This document shows positions 22,753 to 35,680 of a DNA stretch of 64,000 bases, piece by piece. Numbering within the stretch: the stretch's first letter is position 1; every line of letters starts with the position of its first letter. Both the position numbers and the translations under genes were made by a program. This DNA is from Climacium dendroides (Eukaryota > Streptophyta > Bryopsida > Hypnales > Climaciaceae), in contig OX467088.1 of assembly GCA_950106755.1 (NCBI GenBank), positions 14,430,001-14,494,000 of the forward strand. Reading direction: 5' to 3'. Under the pieces are notes generated by a model that did no database searches, was not told the origin of the DNA, and saw nothing but the letters and a program-made list of their open reading frames with translations.

Positions 22753-25700
22753 ATGGCTGCCGCGAGCCATGAGTCGGAGCGTGGATCTTTTCTTCAATCT
22801 CCTCTCGATCAGGTGATTCTTTTCTTTTCTTTTCCTTTCGCGATCAAATTGCTTACTCTGATTTTTCAGTGCGAAAATTGACTTAACGGTTTACGATTTG
22901 GATTGCTGAGCTGTTGATTAGGGGTACTGGTCGCATTCGCTTGCGAGATTTATGAACGAGAGTAGAATGGCGAATGAGTAGAATTGTAGAGGGATGGGTT
23001 TTTTTTTGAGTTTTATGCTTTAGGGTTTGGATAGTAAGAATGCTGGAGTGTTTCGTTGGGCTTGAGGTTAAATGCTCGCCCCTTCACTCCCAGATTTATG
23101 AGCAAGAGCGGAAGCTGGTCGAGTTGCGACGCAGCAAGGGCCCGTTCGATCGAGCCGTGCGAGCACTCACGACTAACATTCGTGAGAGCTATGAGAGCAT
23201 GATTTTGGAGAATGTGTCGAGCTCGGAGTCGATAGAGCAGCAACTGTGGCAGCTTCACTACAGTTTTATCCAGGAGTTTCGGGCTCGGTTAGGGAAACTG
23301 AAAGCGGCTGCTGTGGCTGCTGCCAATGTTCCTAACAAGAAGAAAGCCGTTGAGAAGCAGAAATTCGAACGTGTCGGGGGTCAGTACAAGTGTTTTCTTG
23401 ATGAAGCGACGGGGTTCTACCATGGGCTCATTGCCAAGCTCGGGGCTAAGCATGGACTCGCTGGAAAGTTTTCTTCTCCCGGCAACAGAACTGGTATTTT
23501 ATTCCTGCCGTTGACCGCATTTTCCAGGTTTAAAATTATTAGCAAATTTAAATTTGTGTGATATGAATGGAAACTTTCTACAACTATGAATGCTTGAGTC
23601 TGGACCCCTAAGAGAGCCTAGGAGGAGGGGGATTGTAGAGCTGGAGTATTTTTTACTTTCAGAATAAATTATGGCTGTTGAAGAATCTAGTCATAAGATT
23701 CTTCGTCAATTCATAACAATCTAGAATTAAACTCACTTTTCAAGTTCCCATCCCTATAACCCTATCTGTACCTATTCTGAACCCTGCACGTAATTCATAA
23801 AGCTCCGTGTGACCAAGTTCATCACATTGCTGACGAGTAAATAAAATTTTCCTTTTTCAGCATTCGTGTAGCCCCGCAGTCAGCTGTTGAAAATAGTTAG
23901 CATTCACTCAGTGGATTTCGACTCTTTCGGGTTAAACCTTCCACAAATAAATGATCCGAGAGTCATATATATACTGTAATTGATGCTGCATTTAGTGATG
24001 CATGTCCAAAACCTCATTAAAATCAAATCGCTTCCCCATCATAGCACATCCACTGTGCATCGTTATCCTCACTTGCTGATCATACAAGAAGGTTTCTTGC
24101 AATGTGGAGAGAATTCACTAGAAAGCAGCCAAGTGAACTCTGTTATAATGTGAATGATATTTTCTTGTAATCATTCCGCGCGGTTGGTGTGCGGAGACTT
24201 GGAAGCTTACGATCGATGATATGTCTATGTCTTCGCAACTAGCAGTCTTTTGTATACCCCTGCTGGACTCCTTCGAGATTGTAGGCTTTGATTTTTCGTG
24301 TGTTGTTTTAAAGGCTGTTGTGTGGAAATGGAGTGGCAGAGATTAGCAGCAGCAGCAACAAACGGTTCAGAAGGTGCCAGTGTGTCTGTCACAGGTGCTA
24401 CATCTATTTGGGAGATTTATCTCGCTATAAAGAGCTTCACCTGGTTGTTGAAGGAAGAACACCCGACTGGTATGTAGCAGCGAATTATTACCGACAAGCT
24501 TCTGCTCTGTGGCCTGCTGGTGGCAATCCTCATAACCAGGTTCTTGTACCAATCCAGGTGGTCATTCTATTATCTGACAGCGTGAATTTCTCAGTGGGAA
24601 CATAAGCGTTTCGTTTCGTGATCTAGTGCAATTTCTCAGATCCGCATTGGTCGAATCTTCCTAGTATGTCTGCGAATTTCTTGTCCAGATTTTCCTTATC
24701 AAAGCTTATGTGGGATACCATATTGGTGTTGCAGCTGGGTGTGCTGGCCACCTATGCGGGGGACAACTTGCAGGCTTTGTATCATTATCTGTATAGTTTA
24801 GCTGTGCATGTTCCCTTTTCTACTGCCCGTGCAAATGCTAAGCTTCTGTTTGAAAAGGTACTTACTCGTTACACTTCCTTGAAAACACACTTCTTTAACT
24901 TGTAATTGCCCGAGTGGTGGCATTCATATCTCGGGTTGTTGAAATAAATCGTCTGGGATGTCTCAAGAACGTTAGCAAATATACCAATAGAAAGAGGAAA
25001 GCATACACCACATTTTTTAACGATAGCAATATGTTTTGAGAGTTACTATAATCAACAATTATTAGACTGGGTACTTCAGGGTTTTCATATCTCAGTTCGA
25101 CAATGAATGACTAATTCTTCTTTCAAAATATGGTGCGGAACTTTATGCGGTAGTCCAAACATGATTTTGACGCAATTTCGTGGGTTGCGGGTTTTCCTTT
25201 TTTGGAATTTTTTTCTTTCCAAATGTCAAATCTGATTCGTGTATTATAACTCGCAGAATCAACGCCACAATACACAGCTGTCGAATTCACCTGATGACGA
25301 TGTGGCTATTGATATTGAAATGGCGCAAGCGTTTGAGAGCCACAAGTCCAGCACAGAGTCTCATCCTGAGTGCCCTCTTGCTCGATTGCAACGACGGTTT
25401 CGTGTGCATTTCATCACGCTTATTGGACTTCTCTTCAACAAATCAGGGTTGGACTCTTTTTCTGCCACTGCTGTTTAGCTTTCCTAAATTGATTGATTAT
25501 GTGACGCCAGATTTGGCCAGGAATCAAGGCAGCCCTGGCCAACCATAAGCACAACTGACCCGTCTATCGTCCTCTTGGGCAGGTTGGAAGATTTCTCGGA
25601 GCTTTCTACGCTCGTGCTTCGAGAAGCACAACTTCTGCTCTCCCAAGACAACGCGCTGATTACTTCTTCTTTCACCCTCGAGAAATCTAATCGTTTCAAG

Positions 25701-28519
25701 AATCAAGCGTTCAGCGTCATGCAACTCGTCGTTTTATTGATCTTTTCCGTTCACAATGTTGGGCATAAGAAAGACAAGAGCAGTCGTAGTTCTCAGCGGC
25801 CGGAAATGTCACCCGTTGTGATGCAAGCCACTATATTTGCATTTCGATTCATGACCGGCGTGTTGCAGGATTGCACGAGAACGGAAGAGCCATGTTGCAG
25901 CCCCTTGTTTCCTGCAGTAGTGGTCTTCTGCAATTGGCTGTCCTGCTACCCGGACTTTTGCCAACAAATTCAGGGTGATGAGGAGTGTGAGAAACTGCAA
26001 TGCAGTTTCGTGAAGGAAGCGTGCATGCTCTTATCAAAGTGTGTGCAACAAATTGGCATGGCCAAACCCCACGACAATGACTCTATAGCTTATTCTGAAA
26101 AGGAAGGTCATCATGGAACTGAAACCGTTTTATGGGAAGACAAAGAACTGTGTGGTATAGTCCCTTTGAAGCTTTCAGAAACTTCGGAGACTGCTTTGAA
26201 GTTATCGATGTTGGCCAAGAGTGCCCACAATGTTCCTGAGTCTGCGTGTGTTGTGCGTGCGGAGCGCCTTATGAAGGCCTTGACGTTCCTTTGTTCCGTG
26301 CTTAAGTTGGATTCTTCAGAACTTGACGCTATTACTGCGCTCAGCAAGTCTGCATTTGGTTGGGCCTCTATGAGAGCTTGTCCTTCTGAACGGATCAGAT
26401 GCTCCCAATCCTCTGGAGGTTCGGTTAGGACTGCAGATGGATCAATGCAGTTGAAAACTCAAGGCCCGTGTATTGTCCAGCGGAGTATTGAGAATACTCT
26501 GTCAAGTCCTTTCAGAAAGGATGACTGCCTATTTCCGCAGACCAGGGACCGGAATTCTGGTTCTGCTGGCCCAGCCAAACTTGCAAGCCTCTCCTGTGGT
26601 AAGTTAAGTCAGCTTCAAAACGGATTTCTGCCCCTGGGTGTTACAATTTCTTCTGCATTCTTTGACTGGGCTCCGAGGTTTCGCTGTATTTGATAATTCT
26701 TTAGTATTTGCTTCACAGAGGCCTGAATTTTTTTTTTTTTTATAGCAACCATTCTGCGCTTGAAGTTCCTCACGAAGCTTGTGAGCATTAGACCTCTCAG
26801 CACGTATCTTCCTTGAATCAGTACTGTAGAAGGTGAAAAGTCCTACACATTTTCGTAAGCCCAATCTTCGCAAAGGTATTCCAGGATGACCTGTAGACCA
26901 AGACCGCTGACATTCTTGTTAATGTTACTGCAGAAGGCTCTCATCAGCACAAAGACATCTCTGAAAGAGAGCTCAAGGTTTCCCGCTTCTCAGAAGGAAG
27001 CGCCTTACAACAACCTGAAAGTGAGCCTTGTGACAACAACGTAGAAAGCATCTTAGAGGATCCCGTTCGCAACAATGTAGAGCCTAAAGATGATGGCACC
27101 TTGTGTTCCGTTGGTCGGGGAGCGCTGTCACTTGGAGACTGGGTGAAAGCCCCTGCTGGTGGCGATGGAAATGTCGATGCATCCCCTGCTTTAGAGAAAC
27201 GGACGAAGTCTCAACCGGGGGCTTCACAACAAGCTCAGACTCACTCATCAGGTGAAGAATCATTAAATCCAAGTTTGAGCTTCAAGGTAGTTTGCGGAAC
27301 ACCGAAACCTCTTCTTGTTCCCTTGAGCAGGAATGCCGAAGTGGATGATCCAAGAGAGAAGGAGCAACATATAGATTTGTCCGCGGTTCGAAAAGAGACC
27401 GATTTCCATACATCCTTATCATTGAATCGCCCAGACGCTGCTCAAGATCCTATTGATCTCGACTGTGGAGAACAGAATATGGATAAGGATGGCACCGCGC
27501 TTGAAGGACTTGATTCAAGTAAGAGCAGAAAACGTAAACATCTATCCCATGAACCTTTGAAAGGTTCCTCTCCAGACTCTTCGGAAGGTTATGATGCAGT
27601 CCACCAAAGTGAAGAAGCGAATCTAGGAGTTGATTCAAGAAAGAGCAAGAAGCAGAAACATCCATCCCATGAACCTTCGAAAGGGTCTTCTCCAGAATCC
27701 TCGAAAGGCTATGAAGCAGGTCACCAAAATGAAGGAGATGGCACGAGGAAGGACGGAGACGGTGTCGACATTGAGCCAGGGAAACAGAATCCCTTGGCAA
27801 CAAGTTTGGAGGACGTTCGCTGTACTGTCAATGGTACAAGGACGCAAGAGCTAAATAATTCTTCTCAATTGATGTTTGGTCATTCCGTTCAGAGTTTACC
27901 AGATCATGGTGCTGCATCCAATGAACTGGTTGCTGATGGCACTGTACAGCGGGGCCCTGCAAATCTTGACAATCAGAAAATTGTTTCTTCGGTGGATACT
28001 CCAAGAATAGGTTTGGAGGACGTCTGTCCTGTCATTTCAGGTCGAGGCAAGAAAAGGAAACACGAAGCCGTAACTTCACAGGCGCGGAGCACATTACCTT
28101 CCTCGAGATGCCAAAATTGTCAAGGTGCGAATCTAGGTGAGGGCCCTTCCGAAAGGGTGAACGGGGCCGCACCACGAAGTAGAACATGCCATGATGAGGA
28201 TGCTGGTTTCAGCAGCCAGCTTGGACAAGGAAGTTGCAAGGAACAAAATCCTTGCTCAAGTCAAGGCTCAGGTATGGAGAGTCCTTTCAAGCGACCTCGG
28301 CTGAAGGAATGGAACTGTGAAGAAATCGAAAATTGGCTTGACACAGTCAGTCATGCTGTTCCTCAAGCATTGAACAAACTGGCAAGTGCCATGCGCAAAG
28401 CCTCATTCGTACTCTCTGATTTTGGAGGTTTCCTCGAGTTTGGAGCAAAAGTTAATGCTGCCAAATTTAACCTCGGATTTGGAGCGCACCATGAGCATCC
28501 TTCCTGCAGCAATTCTTAG
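22753..28519 (+). CDS. SMG7: SMG7/EST1-like nonsense-mediated mRNA decay factor
   Basis: The known role is to bind phosphorylated UPF1 through an N-terminal 14-3-3-like/TPR domain and send nonsense mRNAs to decay; plant SMG7 also acts at meiotic exit. Exons: 22753-22812, 23094-23493, 24340-24539, 24735-24857, 25257-25447, 25583-26598, 26934-28519, giving 1191 residues (Arabidopsis has about 1060). Diagnostic stretches are YESMILEN...IEQQLWQLHYSFIQEFR, ATGFYHGLI, CHRCYIYLGDLSRYKEL, ASALWPAGGNPHNQ, LATYAGDNLQALYHYLYSLA, PFSTARANAKLLFEK and LIFSVHN. There is no PIN nuclease domain, as expected for SMG7 rather than SMG6. The second half (about residues 540-1190) is polar and disordered-looking, with basic clusters such as SRKRKH, SKKQKH and KKRKH. 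The exon 3 acceptor at 24339 was chosen to keep frame; 24313 is an alternative only with another exon 2 donor. The 25448 donor (GTTGGA) is weak. Confidence 0.92.
27508..27745 (+). repeat. Internal tandem duplication in the SMG7 C-terminal region
   Basis: Two copies of about 40 codons within the last exon. The first begins DSSKSRKRKHLSHEPLKGSS and the second DSRKSKKQKHPSHEPSKGSS; both continue with a P-[DE]-SS-x-GY[DE]A-x-HQ segment. Each copy carries a basic nuclear-localisation-like cluster and a Ser-rich patch. Confidence 0.85.
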
Positions 28520-30275
28520 CAGGTAAGATAAGTGGCTGAACTCAGACTGCTACCTGAAGAGGAACATTCTTTCATTTGATACAATTGAAAGTGCAACTAT
28601 GCGATTTGAAGCATATTCAAGCACCCTGTCATAGATAGCTCACTCGGTAGATTATTCTACTTAATGTACATTAGGTTTATGCATCATACTGTATAAAGGA
28701 AAGAAAGCTGTTTCTAACAAGAAACGAATCTGCGACGGATAGCAGGATTTGTTTTTTCAAATTTTCTCCTTTATTGGGATGGCTTCAAGGATTTGGTTTA
28801 GGCTACCAAATCTGGCGGATTTTGCATAATGTTCTGTCATGCGGTATCTTCAACAGAGTTTCCGGCGATTTACAACAAACTTTCTTTTAAATTCGACCAT
28901 AAATATTCCCCTGAGAATTTCCGATAGGCATCTAATGCATGGATTTTGAATGCTTTAAGACATGAAATGAATCATTGCTAGGAAAGTCCAATTTCATACT
29001 ATTTTACCATTCTAGGAATGGCAAATTAGGTTCTCCAAATTGGGATAGGTTGGTATCTCTTTTGAATTACATTTCCTCAAAAGTTTAGCGTTTGGCCTTG
29101 TTAGCCAAAGTCAATTGGAATTTCTAACAATTAGTGTCATTTGAGTTTGTTTTTGGTTATAGGATATCATAAAAGAATGTTCATTGCTTGAAAGGTGTAA
29201 TTTGGATTAGATATAAACACCCATAGAATAATTTCTTCAAGAAGCCACTAGAACTTGTGTATGTTCTAGCTCAAGACTAGAGTTAGAATCACTCACATAG
29301 GTTAGTGAGATTTTAGTTCAATTTTGTTGTTGAGATATTCTAGAAGTCCAAGGACTAACTTCAAAAACAATTCAATATTCAAGTTCAAATAGAATTTCCA
29401 AAGCAAACAAAGCAAATATCAATTAGAGGAATAGTTAAGAGTAATAAAAAATTAGAAGAAGTGATCCAAGTATTAACAATTGAAGTTCTAAATACATAGA
29501 AGCAAGAAAAAGGAAGACTGAAGTGTTTAGGAAATTAGAAGGGAATCTTTATCCCTAATTCAAGTTAGATTTTAAAATAAAGGTTGGCAGAACTTACAAT
29601 TTTGGCTTTGCAATTTGCAAACTAATTACCAAATTGGGTACAGTCCAATTCTTATTTCTCTCAAGTACTTGCCTTTTTGCATATTTTGAGAGTGTTTGAA
29701 CAAGCTAGCCCTGGGATTCCATGCTAATTTCAATTCTCTAACGTCACCACCCTGACCAACTATAGATACTTCCAAGTTTGGTTCCATTTTAATGTGTGCG
29801 CATGACATGCTTAGATGTTGTTAGTTACAATATCTTAACAATGGCTGCTTCACACCTAGGGGCCATGTCAAATCATGTCTTTTTAAAATAAAAAATTCCT
29901 TCCACCAAATTGGTCTGGCCTTTAGGTGTAAAGCAGCCCTGAAAATTTCAGCCCTTCTCTCTTTTCTAGGTTTTATTGAATCGGCTTGGCTTCATATGTT
30001 ATAATCTTATTTTAGTGAGTAGTTAAGAATGACCTCCAGTCCAAAAGATGTTGAAATTTTGTACAATCAGCTTCAAGGGAAATTAGCCTAGCCTTTAGGT
30101 GTAAATTGTATTGGTATAACGATTTGGCAATGATCTTTTAATGCATGTTGCAATCAATTGATTCTTTAGTGAATTATTTGCAATGTGCTTTCTCAAGTGC
30201 AAAATAAGTTGATATGGATATTAATTGCTATCAAGGAAAGATTAAAAAGTAGAAGTTTATAATAGATATAAAGTA
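28520..30275. other. Intergenic, 3' flank of SMG7
   Basis: Presumed SMG7 3' UTR followed by AT-rich sequence. No ORF with a recognisable motif, no RNA gene and no clear repeat. Confidence 0.45.
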
Positions 30276-30546
30276 CTACATTACAAAGTTTAAACCTTAT
30301 GGTTTGTTAATAGTTATCATATGGTTATTATTGTTTCATGGGTTTGCACGTTAATTACAATTCATCCTATCATTACAATACATTACTTTGCATCGTTACA
30401 ATGCATTACTTGCAACTGCATCGTAATGATACAAAGTAATGCATCAGAATGACGCGATAAATTATAATTAACGTGCGAACCCATGAAACAATGATAACCA
30501 CATGATAATTGTTGATAAACCGTATGGTTTAAACTTTGTGATGTAG
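30276..30546. mobile_element. 271-bp foldback (hairpin) MITE
   Basis: Almost the whole segment is one long inverted repeat. Left terminus CTACATTACAAAGTTTAAAC; right terminus on the minus strand CTACATCACAAAGTTTAAAC. Pairing continues through the GGTTTGTTAATAGTTATCAT region, TTTCATGGGTTTGCACGTTA and the ATGCATTACTT region to a small central loop near 30410. It is non-coding. Flanks share AAAG, but no exact target duplication could be set. Confidence 0.85.
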
Positions 30547-31510
30547 CAAAGCTTAATTAGGATAGGCTTATAAGAAGAGTTCTTGTGTAACTACCTTGCC
30601 TTCTCTATGTGCTTAAATGTATGCAAGAATGGTTTAGAATTTTAATTGATTCTATAAAAAGTTCAATGTCTTTTTGTTTTTTTGACTCAATCAATTTCAA
30701 ATTACTATAAATATTTAATATTTAATTTTTTTAATGTGTAATGTAAAAAATAATCTAGACGTCTTATACTTCATTTCATTAGTTAACTCTTCATTGCATG
30801 AGCAACCACATATGGTCTCTTCAAAATTTCAGCTCATTTGTGTGAGGGCAATTAAATTCCTTTGATCATTAAAAAAATTAGTATTGAAGGTTTGTTGTTG
30901 GAAGTTTTTATATTTCAATTAAAAAAAAATTTGATTTTTGAGAGATCCTCAAAGGTGTATACATGCCATTAGTGGAAGAGTAAAGCTTGCCAATTTCACT
31001 TGATTTCTTGGCTTTGAGCAAAGCTTTCCAATTTCACTTGATTTGATATCTAAAAAATTGTCCTTATCCATTTGCTTTGAAATTGGTCCCAATGGAAAGA
31101 GTAAGTATTTTCATGATTTTTACCATTGAAAATTTAAAACATGCAAGTGTTGATTTGGAGTTAATTGTAATTTCTACTTATTAAAAAAATATTGTATTCA
31201 ACAATTGCAAGGGGGATTTTGTAATGAATTTGATAGCTTTTCATTTGAACTTAAGGTTTTTGAAAGTGAATTTTAGTTTGCTAATACAATTTTTAGTTGT
31301 TCATGTTACCTCCAATCCCAAAATTCTTCTATGCAAATTTCTCTAACATTGTGGCAAAGCATTAGAAAAAATTTTAGGCCTCAAAGAGATTGCGAGTTTT
31401 GCATCCCCGTAGTGCAATTATAAGGAAAAAAATTGGAATTTGACATGCGACTACTAGTGGCATGTCAATGCTATGTTAGATTGGTTATTTTTTAATATTT
31501 AAAAATAAGT

Positions 31511-31542
<32 letters not shown>

Positions 31543-32131
31543 ATTTGCACCATGGGGGGCCAAAAATAAGAAATTGGTAGCTTTTTCAAACCTGAATTTT
31601 TTTCTAATGGGCAACATATTAACAATAGGATACATGCATTTTTCTCTTTGTAATCTTACCACTCTAGACCTATACAATTTCACACTCAAAACTAGTATGT
31701 ACACTAGTAAGAAAGTTCTTTAACATCTATATAGTTAGATTTTGGAAAAAAAACACTTCTAGGGGATAATCATTAAGGAATCATTGGTGATAATTCTCGG
31801 GATAATTATAATCCCATGCACTTTTTTCATAGGGAAAGCACACTTGAAAAGCCTTAGGCACTTAGGGGTTAATATAATTTTTTAAAAATCATCTTCAACC
31901 CTAAAGTTAAGTCTGAAGTGCATTGCTAAAGGGAATAAATAATTTTGGAAAATTTAAAAAATAAAAAAAATATTATTATGAGATTAAGGGAGTATACGTT
32001 ACTATGTCATTAGGGAAATTTAGGGAACTTGATCAATTCTAATAATATACATGCTCTATTTGTATAATATTGACTTACTTTTTGAAGAAAGTAGCTATTC
32101 AACCTCCTCATGGTAGCTTCTATCATTTCAA

Positions 32132-32228
32132 AAGCCTTATTTTCTCCTTCAAATGAACAAATGGAATACAAATAGATTCACCTTCTTTCTCCTTCAAACA
32201 AACAAATGGAATACAAATAGATTCACCA
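32132..32228. repeat. Tandem duplication, about 47 bp, two copies
   Basis: The segment containing AACAAATGGAATACAAATAG and ATTCACC, preceded by TTCTCCTTCAAA, occurs twice in a row. The copies are nearly identical. Confidence 0.75.
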
Positions 32229-32408
32229 AATGGGTTGCAATTCTTCCCCTTCGTTCTCACGGATAAGGTTGGATTGCATTTGACCTTGGGGTATCCATGA
32301 TATTAAAATCCAAAAAAAATTTACCAGAGAAATAATTATAAAATTCAATTTCCTATTATAGAGTGGTTAGATTTGCATTTTATACCTTCTCTACACTACC
32401 TTGAGGTC

Positions 32409-32672
32409 CTTGCTTTCAAATATGAATTCAAAATTTTCAAATTTTATCATTCAAAGTATATAAGAAAATCATGTGTTCAATTTCCCCTTAGTTTCTAATT
32501 CCACAACACCAAATGTATATTGTCAAAGAGTATCTCTACTCTACAGTCTTTGATTCCAAATATGAATTCAAAAATTTTCAAATTTTATCATCCAAGGTAT
32601 ATAAGAAAGTCATTTATTTTCCTCCAGTCTTTAATTCTACAACACCAAATGTAGTCAAAGAGTATTTCCATG
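32409..32672. repeat. Tandem duplication, about 140 bp, two copies
   Basis: Both copies contain, in order, CAAATATGAATTCAAA, TTTTCAAATTTTATCAT, GTATATAAGAAA, TCTACAACACCAAATGTA (TCCACAACACC in copy 1) and GTCAAAGAGTAT. Copy 1 starts near 32409 and copy 2 near 32548. Non-coding. Confidence 0.7.
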
Positions 32673-34982
32673 CCACTTGGAGTAAAAATGTTGTTATAGG
32701 TATTGTAGTGGAGATGCAACATGCATAAAATTGACAACTTGTGTATTGTGTATTGTCATTTTATGTTTTGATTGTTCCTTCACAACCACTTTATAAAGGA
32801 AGTTGTCTCCAATGACAATCAAAAATCAATGAAGGTTATTTTAAGAACCAAAAGATTTGCAAGTTGTTAATTGTAAGTAAGCCAATACTAGTACTAGCTT
32901 ATGACATAGTAGTTGAGTGTCTAACATTTTTGCTAGTTCAGTTCACTTAATGAGGTTGTTTAGGGCTTAGTAAAAGGTACATTTAAGTTTCCTATGTTTT
33001 GGTTGTTGGCTTCTTGCTTTGTCCCAAATCATCATTTGTGACAGCTAAAGCAACTTGGTGAAGCCAATTGTACAACTTTACTATCCATTTTTCATCTTCT
33101 TTAGTTTCTACTAGACTTTGTTAAATCTCCCTCAACTAGCTCCTAGGTTCCAATCCCAAGTTTCAACTTAGAATCATATTAAATTCGTAGTGAGAGAAGC
33201 TTAGTCTTGATCAATGTTTAAGAATCTTGTTAAATCATCATTGTGGAGTAGTTTGAATCTTGAAACTTTAGAAGCCCAAATGAAAATCACAATGGCAAAC
33301 TTTGCAATTGATTCCATTAATTTTGAAGAAGTGTAGGTTAAGTGGTGTGGTATTACAAACCAATGCATTTCAAAATGATTTTTTATTGATTGATTATTGC
33401 TATTGTATCTTTTCACTTGTTAAAAAAAATTTATATAACTAAATATCTAAACATTTTATTTTTTGTTATAATATTTTTTAGGTTTTTAAATTATAATTGA
33501 GATTTGAAATAAAATCAATTATTTTTAGAAAATGTGACTACAAGAACAAATAATTTTGGAAGTGGACATTTTTAACCATCAAATATTAGGGTAAGTTTTC
33601 TTTTTGACAACCAAAATTTTGGAAAAGTTGTCATGGATATTTTAAAAGAAGTTGTTAGATTTTTGACTCTGAGATGGCCTACCAATGAATCCTAATCCAT
33701 CATTGATTGGATAAAAAAAAAGGATGAAAAGCGTTCTAAAAGTCAAAGGCATTGAATCCATCCTATTCTTCTAAGTTTTTTTGTCCTCATTTGTGCTCTT
33801 CTTAGACCAATTCCACTTATTATAATTTTATTTTTTTACTGAGAATTTTAAGGTCTTTATCCTAACCAAGAATCTAGATGAGACAATTTTTGATTAATTT
33901 TGATTTTGTACTTATTATACAACTTATACAAGTAGAGAGTTTTATGCTAATCTAAAACCAGTGAAACTTTGCATTAGGACTGAAACTAAGGCCTTGAAGA
34001 AGCAATAGAGGCCCTTTCCAAAAGCCAAGTTGCAACAAGTTATGTATACTAAATACAACAAGTTATGTTACTAATTACATCTAAAACATAGTATTAGTAT
34101 TAAATATAAATTATTAATATTAGATCTTATTGACAACTGAAAGGAGATTCCAATGCATTTTAGCAGGGAAGTGCCAGTATGTGAGCATAAAATCTATGAC
34201 TCTATGAGCCTAAAGGTTTGTATTATAGATTCATTCTATGGTAATAAGTGTTTTCATTAGTGTTGTTTTTACGTATTTTTGTTTGGATTTTTCTTTCCTA
34301 TATGATGTAGGTTTATATCACTTGATATATTATTTGTTACTATCTTTATTTATCCAATATTATCTATGTTGTAGGTATTTATAAAATAAAATCTTTACAT
34401 GATAGTATACATATATATTATAGGTACATATTTTATAAAGGCCTTCAAATCGTTGTGGACACATACCTACAACCAGGTTCAAGGCTTGTAGGGTCATATT
34501 TTTGTGCTCATGTGTTGAAATTGTTATATTTCAGTGTGCATTATTTGAATACCATATAAATAAGTTATAAATATTCAAAGTGTTTTCTCCAGGTATGTTC
34601 AAAACCAACAATACGCTCTTATAAACTTTCATTTTCTCAATTGTGTACATCTTGTGTATTGGTAATCAATATTTAGAAAAATTGAGTTTTTAAAAAAAAA
34701 TTCTTTATCATAATGTAGATGTCGCATTTTGGTATTTTGTAGTACACTAGGATGTATTTCATTGCTTACTAATAGCACTTACTTATAAGAGGTCAAAGAA
34801 AAAAGGAAAAACACAATGTGAATCTTTGAGTCGGAATTATGTAATTAATTATGTGATATCTCTATTGTATGTTACATTTTACATTTACATTTAATTTAAA
34901 AGTATGTTTTCAATGTTTGCTACCCGGTAAAACTGGCTACGAGCTTCCTTCGTTGGCAAGTGAAAGACTGAAGACCTCAGAG

Positions 34983-34998
34983 TTAGGGTTTAGGGTTT
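34983..34998 (-). promoter_or_regulatory. Double telo-box (AAACCCTAAACCCTAA) upstream of ProRS
   Basis: The plus strand reads TTAGGGTTTAGGGTTT. Telo-boxes are known in plant promoters of ribosomal-protein and translation genes. It sits in a GC-richer block (34917-35121) that ends at a strong GTAAGT donor (35122). This suggests a transcribed 5' UTR exon with a leader intron of about 540 bp before the ProRS start. Confidence 0.6.
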
Positions 34999-35680
34999 CC
35001 CTTCCGCTTCAGAACGCCATTGGAACCTCGTCCTGGAGGGCGGGCGTCTTGCACATCGCCGCTCCCGAATCGCACGCCGGGAGGCTTTTCCACGCCATTT
35101 CTTTCATTTTGCTGCAATACAGTAAGTCCGTTTCTTCGATTTGCGATTTCAAAGCCATTTCTTGGAGTATTTTGAATTTTTTTTTGAGCTCACAGAAGCT
35201 TTTATGTCGAGCCCTAATTTTTTTCTGAGAATTGTTGGTTCCTGATCTCAGAAGGTAAATCCTCTGGTTGGCTAGGCGCAGATACCATGTTTACTTGTGT
35301 TGTACGAAATTGATGGAATGTGGTCTTGTTTGGAAAAATGAAACTAGGGTTTTAGAGCTTCGTGCTGCAATTTCGTTTTGTCGATGTTTCGTGTTCGGAG
35401 TATGTGGATTCTTTTCCGCCGCTTCGGATAAGTGGATGCTAAATATGGTTTTACTCTGTGAGATCACCTGCTTCTGTGTCAGCTAGGCATTTTGTTATTG
35501 CTGGTGGTAATTTGTTGTTGAGGTGTTATTAAGAGCACGGTACTTCTAATGCGACTTGTAGCATGGTAGAGTCCTAATATGCAGGTGACAAGGAAGTGAA
35601 AGCTGTTTGATGCCTAACGTAAGCTTGTGTTTTTGTTTGTGTTGCCTCTTGAAGAGTTGTGCCAGCTAGAGACCGTGAGA

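Larger units (their letters stand above)
30547..34860. other. Intergenic, AT-rich, with small tandem duplications
   Basis: No gene recognised. It contains a short duplication around 30982-31050 (CCAATTTCACTTGATTT twice), a poly-T run with GT repeats (31510-31542), and the two tandem duplications listed separately. ORFs in this stretch are short and low in complexity. Confidence 0.45.
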
